Positions 15,856-22,602 of a stretch of DNA of 64,000 nucleotides are shown here, piece after piece (the first letter of the stretch is position 1; each line of letters opens with the position of its first letter). The translations under genes and the position numbers were made by a program. The DNA lies in assembly GCA_963699495.1 (NCBI GenBank), contig CAVOUB010000005.1:930001-994000 (forward strand). Direction: 5' to 3'. This DNA is from JAIBJN01 sp963699495. Lineage in GTDB: Bacteria; Actinomycetota; Thermoleophilia; Gaiellales; Gaiellaceae. The notes under the pieces were generated by a model that saw only the letters and a list, made by a program, of their open reading frames with translations, was not told the DNA's origin and searched no databases.

Positions 15856-17022
15856 TCAGCGGAGGTACGTCTCGACGCCGCGCTTGAGGAGGCCGCGCGA
15901 GACGATCAGACGCTGGATCTCGCTCGTGCCCTCCCAGATGCGGTCGACCCGCACCTCGCGGTAGAAGCGCGCAACCGGGTTCTCCAGCATGTAGCCGCGG
16001 CCGCCGAGCACCTGCAGCGCGCGGTCGACGATGCGGCCGGCCGCCTCCGAAGCGTAGAGCTTCGCCATCGCCACCTTGCCGTGGACGATCCGGCGGTCGG
16101 GCTCGTTGTCGAAGGCGTGCGCCGCGTGGTAGGTGAGGAGCCGCGCGGCCAGGAGCTCGGTCAGCGAGTCCGCCAGCTGGAAGGAGACGCCCTGGTGCTC
16201 GGCGATCTTTGCGCCGAAGGCCTCGCGCTCCAGGGCGAAGTCGCGCGCCAGCTCGAGCGAGCGCTGCGCCGCGCCGCAGCAGCGGGCGGCGATGAAGAGC
16301 CGCTCGACGAGGAACCACTCCCGTGCTCCTTCGCCGCCGCCTTCCGGGATGCGGTTCTCCTCGGGAACGCGGACGTTCGTGAGGACCAGTTCGGGGTGGT
16401 GATCCAGATACGGGTCGTGCAGAAAGGCCGGCGTCTTCGTGATCTCCAGGCCGGGCCGCCACGGCTCGACGATGAAGAGCGCCTGCTCGCCGTCGGCCAC
16501 CGCGAGCACGAGGTAGAACCCCGGGTCGCCTTCGCTGGTGACGAACCACTTCTCGCCGTTCAGGACCCACTCGCCCTCGTCCCGCACGGCCGTGGCTGCG
16601 ATGGCGCTGACGTCGGAGCCGGCGCCGGGCTCCGTGACTGCCCACGCCTCGCGGAACTCTCCGCGCAGCACCGGCCCGACGAACTGCTCCCGCTGGGCGG
16701 GCGTGGCGATGTCCCAGAGCTCGGCCGGGCCCCGGTCGACGACCACGAAGCCGAGGCCGTTCGTGGCCTTGCCGGACTCCTCCTCCAGAGCCACCTGCGC
16801 CAGCATGGAGAGACCGCGGCCGCCCGCCTCCTCTGGCATGTTGAGCATGCCGAACCCCTCCGCCCAGGACTTCTTGCGGAGCTCGTGGGCCCACTCGGGG
16901 TCGATGCGGCCGGCCTCGGCGACGCGTCGCTCGAGCGGGTACACCTCCGCCTCGAGGAACGCCGCGACGCGCGCCTTCAGCTCGCGGACGTCCGCGGGGA
17001 GCTCGGGGACGGTCGGGATCAT
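15856..17022 (-). CDS. Acyl-CoA dehydrogenase (second)
   Basis: 388 aa. FAD/substrate loop VTEPGAGSDVSA, LNGEKWFVTSEGD, REAFGAKIAEHQGVSFQLADS, GKVAMAKLYASEAAGRIVDRALQVLGGRGYM and the catalytic Glu in IWEGTSEIQRL are present. It is not a close duplicate of the plus-strand enzyme at 11815; the N-terminal domain differs and the protein starts MIPTVPELPADVRELKARVA. Its start overlaps the stop of the FadH-like flavoprotein by 4 bp, so thioesterase, flavoprotein and this dehydrogenase form a minus-strand operon. Expected to use ETF; no ETF genes are in the window. Confidence 0.92.
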   Translation of the reverse strand: MIPTVPELPADVRELKARVAAFLEAEVYPLERRVAEAGRIDPEWAHELRKKSWAEGFGMLNMPEEAGGRGLSMLAQVALEEESGKATNGLGFVVVDRGPAELWDIATPAQREQFVGPVLRGEFREAWAVTEPGAGSDVSAIAATAVRDEGEWVLNGEKWFVTSEGDPGFYLVLAVADGEQALFIVEPWRPGLEITKTPAFLHDPYLDHHPELVLTNVRVPEENRIPEGGGEGAREWFLVERLFIAARCCGAAQRSLELARDFALEREAFGAKIAEHQGVSFQLADSLTELLAARLLTYHAAHAFDNEPDRRIVHGKVAMAKLYASEAAGRIVDRALQVLGGRGYMLENPVARFYREVRVDRIWEGTSEIQRLIVSRGLLKRGVETYLR

Positions 17023-18926
17023 CCGCGGATCTTAGTGACAGCAACCCTTGCGGCCGCGAGGGTGCCTTCGAGCACGGCTTCCTCCGCGCTGCGCGGGCTG
17101 AGACAGTCCCCGGCTTCCTGGACGGCGAGTCCGCGGGCCGCCAAATCCTCCGCGAGGCCGCGCTCGGGGACGCGCCCGAGCGCCAGGACGAGCAGATCGG
17201 CCGCGAGCGTCGTCTCCAGCTCGCGGGCAAAGAGGTTCCGGAAGCGAGCTCCCCCGGGCTCCGTCCCGACGAGGTCGAAATGGTGCTCGATCCGAACGCC
17301 GGCGCGGTAGAGCCGCTGCGCGTAGAGGTTGCGCTGGTACTGGTGGATGGTCTCGCCGAAGGCGGCCGAGCCGAGGGCGAGCGTGACCTCGGAGCCCGCC
17401 GCGGCCAGGAGCTCGGCGGCAGCCAGGCCCGACGCGTCGCCGCCCCAGTCCGCAACGACCACACGCCGAGCCTTCTCGGCACGGCCGGCGAGGACGTCCC
17501 AGGCCTGGACGGCCGGCACGCCCTCGAGCGCCACGTCGGGGACATAGGGGCGGGCGCCGGTGGCGACGACGACCAGGTCGGGGGAGAGCCGCTCGACGGC
17601 GCCCGCGTCCGCCTCGACGCCCAGCCGCAGGTCGACGCCGGCGAGCAGCCGCTCGTAGTTCCGCGCCAGCGAGCCGGCGACCTCCGCGTGCATCGGCGCG
17701 GCGCTCGCGAGCGCGAGCTGGCCGCCGATCCGGCCGCTGCGCTCCAGGACGGTCACCTCGTGGCCGGCCGCACCCGCCTCGGCGGCGGCCGCCAGTCCGG
17801 CCGGCCCCGCGCCGACGACGACCACGCGGCTCGGGGTCTCGACTCGACGCGGCCTCGACAGGGTGCGCTCCCGTCCCGTGCGCGGATTCTGGGTGCATGC
17901 GATGCCGGTGCCCGCGTGGTAGTGCGCGATGCAGGCGTTGCAGCCGATGCAGCGGAGGACGTCCTCGACCCTGCCTTCCGCAGCCTTGCGGGGGAGATCC
18001 GGATCGGCGATCAGCGCGCGGGTCATCCCGACGGCGTCGGCGACCCCACCGGCGATGAGGCGGTCGGCCTCTGCCGGGTCGACGATGCGGGACGTGGCCA
18101 CGAGCGGAGCGCCGATCCGGAAGCCGGCCGCGTGCTCGGCGACGGCGTTCTCGGGGATCGGGGGCGGCGGCACGATCCCGACCGAGCCGAGGTACGTGGA
18201 GGACTCGCCGAGCGCGACGCTCACGTAGTCGACGCGGCCTGCGAGCTTGCCCACGACGGCCCTGGCGGCCTCGGAGTCTGCGCTGAGCCGCACGCCGAGC
18301 GTGATACCGGGCGCGGCGGCGCGCACCGCGTCCAGGACGGCGAGGAGGAATCGAGCGGGCTCCGCCCACTCGTCGTCGCGGCGGTTCAGCTCGGGCGTGA
18401 AGAACTGGGCGGCCAGGTAGTTGTGCGCGGCGGAGACCTCGACGCCGTCGAGCCCGGCGGCGGCGACATTGGCGGCTGCAGTCCCGTAGCCCTCCAGGAT
18501 CGACGCGATGTCGGCGGACGTCGCCGCGCGCGGCTCGACGTGAAAGCGGCGGCTCGGGACGGCCGAGGGCGCGATCGCAGCCGGCCGCGGGGGGCTGGCG
18601 ATCTGCTCGCGTCCTCCGTGGAAGAGCTGGACGAACAGCCGTGTGCCGTGGGTCCGCACGGCCTCGGCGACTCGTGCGAGCCCGTCGACGGACCCGTCCC
18701 GGTAGCCGGCCAGCGTGTGCGGCGTGAGCAGGCCCGAGGGGTCAACGGCCGTGGCCTCGAGGACGATCAGGCCCGTGCCCCCGCGGGCGCGCGCTTCGTG
18801 GTAGGCGACGAAGTCGTCCGTCGGGAGATGCTCGTGCACCAGCGTCGTCTGGTGCGCGGTCGAGACGATCCGGTTCGGGAGCTCGACGGGCCCGACGCGG
18901 AGCGGGCTGAGGAGCGCCTCAAGCAC
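17019..18926 (-). CDS. NADH:flavin oxidoreductase / 2,4-dienoyl-CoA reductase-type FMN-FeS-FAD protein
   Basis: 635 aa. N-terminal Old Yellow Enzyme barrel (LLSPLRVGPVELPNRIVSTA; VSAAHNYLAAQFFTPELNRR), then a 4Fe-4S cluster site (CIGCNACIAHYHAGTGIAC), then a FAD/NAD domain with VVVVGAGPAGLAAAAEAGAAG. This is the layout of FadH dienoyl-CoA reductase, trimethylamine dehydrogenase and N-methylproline demethylases. It lacks the VPHC cysteine that binds FMN covalently in trimethylamine dehydrogenase, so it belongs to the FadH side. Acyl-CoA neighbours favour reduction of an unsaturated CoA ester, but an N-methyl amine substrate cannot be excluded. GTG 18926 overlaps the thioesterase stop by 8 bp. 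Confidence 0.88.
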   Translation of the reverse strand: MLEALLSPLRVGPVELPNRIVSTAHQTTLVHEHLPTDDFVAYHEARARGGTGLIVLEATAVDPSGLLTPHTLAGYRDGSVDGLARVAEAVRTHGTRLFVQLFHGGREQIASPPRPAAIAPSAVPSRRFHVEPRAATSADIASILEGYGTAAANVAAAGLDGVEVSAAHNYLAAQFFTPELNRRDDEWAEPARFLLAVLDAVRAAAPGITLGVRLSADSEAARAVVGKLAGRVDYVSVALGESSTYLGSVGIVPPPPIPENAVAEHAAGFRIGAPLVATSRIVDPAEADRLIAGGVADAVGMTRALIADPDLPRKAAEGRVEDVLRCIGCNACIAHYHAGTGIACTQNPRTGRERTLSRPRRVETPSRVVVVGAGPAGLAAAAEAGAAGHEVTVLERSGRIGGQLALASAAPMHAEVAGSLARNYERLLAGVDLRLGVEADAGAVERLSPDLVVVATGARPYVPDVALEGVPAVQAWDVLAGRAEKARRVVVADWGGDASGLAAAELLAAAGSEVTLALGSAAFGETIHQYQRNLYAQRLYRAGVRIEHHFDLVGTEPGGARFRNLFARELETTLAADLLVLALGRVPERGLAEDLAARGLAVQEAGDCLSPRSAEEAVLEGTLAAARVAVTKIRG

Positions 18927-19296
18927 GCTCGAGCACGGCCCGCTCGTCGTCCGTGAGCGGCCGCGGACGGTGCTCCTCGTCGCAGGCCACGAGCACGGCC
19001 CTTGCCTCGGCCGCGATCTCGCCGCCCCGGAGGACGAGCTCCTCGAACGTGCGCACGCTCGACGTCCCCAGCGAGTCCAGGCGGATCCGCGCGGTGATCC
19101 GGTCGTCGCGCTGGGTCAGCTCACGGCGGAAGTCGATCTCGACGCGGGCGACGACGTAGCCGAGCGCGTCCTCGCCGACGGCGGCGATGAGCCACTCGTC
19201 CCGCACCTCCTCCAGATACGTGAGGAAGACGGCATGGTTGACGTGCCCGTACGGGTCGAGGTCGCGCCAGCGGATCTCGATCTCCTTCTCGTGCAC
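18919..19296 (-). CDS. Acyl-CoA thioesterase, 4HBT hot-dog family
   Basis: 125 aa. IRWRDLDPYGHVNHAVFLTYLEEVRDEW holds the catalytic Asp and the helix of 4-hydroxybenzoyl-CoA thioesterase-like (YbgC/FadM) proteins. It hydrolyses an acyl-CoA to free acid and CoA. The frame stays open upstream, but GTG 19296 puts the strand VHEKEIEIRWRD first, as in relatives, and avoids overlap with the divergent dehydrogenase start at 19337. First gene of the minus-strand flavoprotein/acyl-CoA dehydrogenase operon; probably recycles CoA during breakdown of the same substrate. Confidence 0.85.
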   Translation of the reverse strand: MHEKEIEIRWRDLDPYGHVNHAVFLTYLEEVRDEWLIAAVGEDALGYVVARVEIDFRRELTQRDDRITARIRLDSLGTSSVRTFEELVLRGGEIAAEARAVLVACDEEHRPRPLTDDERAVLERA

Positions 19297-19336
19297 GGTT
19301 GGCGTCGGGCCGCGGGCGGTGATAGTAACTCCGGCC

Positions 19337-20290
19337 GTGAGCGCAGGAGACGAGACACGCGTCGTCGTCGGCGACGACGGGTACGACCCGGAGCGCGTCC
19401 GCGTGCTCCTGGACGGGACGGGCGTGACGGTGAGCGAGGGTCGTGAGCCCTGGGGCGGCGACGACGTGGTCGCCCTGCTCGTCGGCACGGAGACGGAGGT
19501 GCGCGCGCCCGACCTCGACCGTCTGCCGGCGTTGCGGGTCGTGGCGACGTGCAGCGTCGGCTTCGACCACGTGGACGTCGAGGAGGCCGAACGGCGCGGC
19601 GTCTGGGTCTGCAGCGTCCCCGACTACTGCGTCGAGGAGGTCGCCGACCATGCGCTCGCGCTCGTCCTCACGCTCCTCCGGGGCGTGGTCGTGCTCGACC
19701 GTGAGGTGCGGGCCGGCGGCTGGAACTGGAAGGCCGCAGGCGAGCTTCGCCGGATCCGCGGCTCGCGCCTGGGCGTCGTCGGCCTCGGGCGCACCGGGCG
19801 CGCGCTCGTCGAGCGCGCGGCCGCGCTCGGCTTCGAGGTCTGGGGGACGGACCCGGCGCTCTCCGACGAGCAGATCGTGGCCGCGGGGGCCCGGCCTGCT
19901 CCCCTCGACGAGCTCCTGGCCGCCTGCCACGCGGTGTCGCTTCACGTTGCCCTGACGCCCGAGACCGAAGCGCTTATCGGCGAGGCCGAGCTCGCGCTCA
20001 TGCCCGAGGGCGCGGTGCTGGTCGACACGGCCCGGTCGCAGCTGATCGACCTGGACGCGCTGCGGAGGGCGCTCGAGAGCGGGCGCCTGGGCGGCGCCGC
20101 CCTCGACGTGATCCCGGTCGAGCCGCCGACGGCCGAGCATCCGGCGCCCGCCTGGCCCCGCCTCGTGGTGACGCCGCACGTCGCCTGGTACAGCGCCGAG
20201 GCCGACGAGGCCTGCCACACGCGGCCCGTGCTCTCGGTGCGTGCCGTGCTGGAGGGCAGGGCGCCCGACGGGGCGGTGAACAGCCCGTGA
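19337..20290 (+). CDS. D-isomer-specific 2-hydroxyacid dehydrogenase
   Basis: 317 aa. NAD-binding GVVGLGRTGRALVERAAALG (GxGxxG near residue 150), TCSVGFDHVDVEEAERRGVWVC, the conserved Arg in VDTARSQLIDLDAL and the His in VVTPHVAWYSAEA are present, consistent with NAD(P)H-dependent interconversion of 2-keto and D-2-hydroxy acids. It is the CtBP/phosphoglycerate dehydrogenase-like form without an ACT domain. GTG 19337 is the first start before the conserved RVVVGDDG strand. It overlaps the next SDR start by 4 bp. Substrate unknown. Confidence 0.9.
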   Translation: MSAGDETRVVVGDDGYDPERVRVLLDGTGVTVSEGREPWGGDDVVALLVGTETEVRAPDLDRLPALRVVATCSVGFDHVDVEEAERRGVWVCSVPDYCVEEVADHALALVLTLLRGVVVLDREVRAGGWNWKAAGELRRIRGSRLGVVGLGRTGRALVERAAALGFEVWGTDPALSDEQIVAAGARPAPLDELLAACHAVSLHVALTPETEALIGEAELALMPEGAVLVDTARSQLIDLDALRRALESGRLGGAALDVIPVEPPTAEHPAPAWPRLVVTPHVAWYSAEADEACHTRPVLSVRAVLEGRAPDGAVNSP

Positions 20291-21048
20291 TCGCCCTCGT
20301 CACCGGCGGTGGGACCGGGATCGGCCGCGCGACCGCGCTCGAGCTCGCTCGGACGGGCGCGTCGGTGGTGATCTGCGGCCGCCGGCCGGAGCCGCTGCAG
20401 GAGGCCCGCTGGGCCGTGGAGGCGCTCGGCGCCGAGTGCCTGTCCGTTCCGACCGACGTCCGCGAGCCGGAGCAGGTGGAGGCCCTCGTGGACTCCGCGC
20501 TCGATCGCTTCGGTCGCATCGACGTGCTCGTCAACAACGCCGGCGGGCAGTTCATCGCCCCGGCCGAGGAGATCTCGCTGAAGGGTTGGCGCGCGGTGCA
20601 CCGGCTGGCGGTGGACGCTGTCTGGGACGTGACGCGCGCGGTGGCGACGCGCTCGATGATCCCGAACCGGAGCGGCGTCGTCGTCTTCGTGGGCTTCAGT
20701 CCCCGTCGCGGGATCCCCGGCTTCGCCCACGCCGCAGCCGCGCGCGCCGCCGTCGAGAACCTGGCCGCGAGCCTCGCCGGCGAGTGGAGCCGCTACGGGA
20801 TCCGAGCCGTCTGCGTCGCCCCGGGAACGATCCTCACCGAGGGGCTCGAGGGCTACGGCACCGAGCAGATCGCGGCCTGGGAGCGGTCGATCCCGGCCGG
20901 GCGGCTGGGGACGCCCGAGGACGTCGCCGCCGTGATCGCCTTCCTGGCCTCGCCGGCCGCCTCCTACGTCACCGGGACGACGGTCGTCGTCGACGGCGGG
21001 GCGGACGCCTGGGGCCACGCCGAGCCTCCGCCGCAAGGGGCCGAGTAG
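20287..21048 (+). CDS. SDR-family protein with altered catalytic residues
   Basis: 253 aa. Cofactor motif TGGGTGIGRATALELARTG and NNAGGQFIAPAEEIS are intact. Where the classical SDR has YxxxK the protein has FAHAAAARAAVENLAASLAGEW, so Tyr and Lys are both replaced (His and Arg nearby). This pattern recurs in dienoyl-CoA reductase-like SDRs; as a classical alcohol dehydrogenase it would be inactive. The C-terminus (GRLGTPEDVAAVIAFLASPAASYVTGTTVVVDGG) is standard. Coupled to the 2-hydroxyacid dehydrogenase by GTGA, with the MOSC gene 2 bp downstream. Confidence 0.85.
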   Translation: MIALVTGGGTGIGRATALELARTGASVVICGRRPEPLQEARWAVEALGAECLSVPTDVREPEQVEALVDSALDRFGRIDVLVNNAGGQFIAPAEEISLKGWRAVHRLAVDAVWDVTRAVATRSMIPNRSGVVVFVGFSPRRGIPGFAHAAAARAAVENLAASLAGEWSRYGIRAVCVAPGTILTEGLEGYGTEQIAAWERSIPAGRLGTPEDVAAVIAFLASPAASYVTGTTVVVDGGADAWGHAEPPPQGAE

Positions 21049-21050
21049 CA

Positions 21051-21825
21051 GTGCCGACCGTCGTCAGGCTTTCCACCACCCCGGTCAAGAGCCTGCTGCT
21101 GCACCACCCCGACGAGATTCTGCTGGAGCCCTTCGGCGCGGCCGCCGACCGCCGCTTCTACCTGATCCGGGAGGACGGGCGGCTCCTGGCGGGCCTCCAC
21201 CACGGCCCCCTGGCCCTCGTTCGCGCCGATTGGGACCCCGGGCCGGACCGGTTGACGCTGACCTTCCCCGACGGCGAGGTCGTCGAGGGCGACGTCCGTG
21301 TCTCGGAGCAGGTGCTGACGGACTTCTGGGGCCATCGCGTCGAAGGTCGGGTCGTGGACGGGCCCTGGGCCGACGCCCTGTCGCTGTTCGCCGGGAAGCA
21401 GGTCCGGCTGGTCAAGGCGGACACGCCGGCCGGGGCCGTGGACGTCGAGCCCGTCACGCTGGTCTCCTCGGAGTCGATCGCCGAGCTGGCCCGGCGGGCG
21501 GGCCTCGGCTCGGTCGATGGCCGCCGATTCCGGATGCTGCTCGAGATCGAGGGCTGCGCGCCCCACGAGGAGGACACCTGGGCGGGCCGGATCGTGCGCC
21601 TCGGGGAGGCGGTCGTCGAGATCGGCGGGCCGGTTCCGCGCTGCGCGACGACGACCCGCGACCCGAGCACGGGAGTGCGCGACTTCGACACCCTCCGGGA
21701 AATCGCGGCGTACCGCGGCAAGCGCGACGGCAAGAAGATCGACTTCGGGGTCTACGCCCAGGTGGTCCAGCCCGGGCCGCGTCCGCGTGGGCGACCGGCT
21801 CGAGCCCGGCGAAGGGCCCAAGTAA
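21051..21825 (+). CDS. MOSC-domain protein, frameshifted near the 3' end
   Basis: MOSC domains bind sulfurated molybdenum cofactor and transfer sulfur; stand-alone members serve detoxification (YiiM/mARC-like). N-terminal MOSC_N strand TVVRLSTTPVKSLLLHHPDE and the C-terminal core with GGPVPRCATTTRDPSTGVRDF, including the key Cys, are clear. After VYAQVVQPG the expected end (RVRVGDRLEPGEGPK) is in the next frame. One extra base in the C/G run near 21775-21779 explains it, giving 257 aa and a TAA stop that overlaps the palindrome at 21816-21841. As written, the frame would run on into antisense of the convergent gene. Confidence 0.85.
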
Positions 21826-21841
21826 AGACTGTTACTTGGGC
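21816..21841. terminator. Palindrome containing both stop codons of a convergent gene pair
   Basis: GCCCAAGTAA (21816-21825), AGACTG, TTACTTGGGC (21832-21841). The TAA of the MOSC gene and the TAA of the enoyl-CoA hydratase lie at mirror positions, 6 bp apart. Core sequence AAGTAA-AGACTG-TTACTT differs from the element at 15827-15849 by one missing C and one central base. Confidence 0.7.
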
Positions 21842-22602
21842 TCGGTCTTCTTGCGGGTGCTGAAGGCTTCGCCGGCCGCCTTGGCCTCGTCCGTCTGCGC
21901 CAGGGCAGCGTAGGCGAGACGCTCGATCAGGACTCCCGCCTCCCGGCCCGATTCGGCGATCGCGTTCGCAGCCTGCTTCGCCGCCGAGGCTGCCAGCGGC
22001 GGCAGGGCAGCGACCTGCTGGGCGAGCTCGAGGGCACGGGGCAGTGCCTGGCCCTCGGCAGCGAGCTCGGTGACCACGCCCAGGCGATAGGCCTCGGCAG
22101 CGTCGACCCGCGGCCGCAGCAGCATCAGCTCCTTCGCCCGGGCGGGGCCGACGACCCGGACGAGGCGGTAGGTCCCGCCGGAGCTCGGCACGATGCCGAG
22201 CTCGACCTCGGGCAGCCCGAAGACGGCGGTCTCGTCGGCCACGCGGAAGTCGGTGGCGAGTGCGAGCTCGAAGCCCGCGCCCAGACACCAGCCCGAGATC
22301 GCGCTGAAGGTCGGCTGCGGCAGCGACGCGATCTGCTCGTAGACGTCGCCGGTGTCCCGGTAGTACGCGTCGATCCCGGCCGGGCCCTCGTCGCGCTCCT
22401 CGAGCAGGTCGGCGCCGGCGGAGAATGCCCGCTCGTCTCCTGCGAACACGACGCAGCGGCTCTCCCGCACCTCCGGCCCGGCGAGGGCGTCCAGCATGGC
22501 CCGCTCGACGCCGCTCGAGATCGCGTTCAGCTTGTCCGGCCGCTGGAAGGTGAGGACGCAGACGTCGCCCTCGCGCCGTACGTCGAGCAGCCCCTCAGGC
22601 AT
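21832..22602 (-). CDS. Enoyl-CoA hydratase/isomerase (crotonase family)
   Basis: 256 aa. Crotonase landmarks: LTFQRPDKLNAIS, oxyanion-hole AFSAGADL, ISGWCLGAGFELALATDFRVA with the first catalytic Glu, and FGLPEVELGIVPSSGGTYRL with the second Glu. With both acids present, hydration of a 2-enoyl-CoA is likely. It starts within the end of the trimethylamine dehydrogenase-like gene (8-bp overlap), so it is co-transcribed with the methylated-amine genes as the last gene of that minus-strand run. It could hydrate a crotonobetainyl-CoA-like or ordinary enoyl-CoA intermediate; that is inference. Confidence 0.92.
   Translation of the reverse strand: MPEGLLDVRREGDVCVLTFQRPDKLNAISSGVERAMLDALAGPEVRESRCVVFAGDERAFSAGADLLEERDEGPAGIDAYYRDTGDVYEQIASLPQPTFSAISGWCLGAGFELALATDFRVADETAVFGLPEVELGIVPSSGGTYRLVRVVGPARAKELMLLRPRVDAAEAYRLGVVTELAAEGQALPRALELAQQVAALPPLAASAAKQAANAIAESGREAGVLIERLAYAALAQTDEAKAAGEAFSTRKKTEPK

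Noticed and set aside
15842..17545. 567-aa minus-strand ORF overlapping the second acyl-CoA dehydrogenase
   Set aside because: Out-of-frame Arg-rich reading of the dehydrogenase gene; the in-frame protein has all family motifs.
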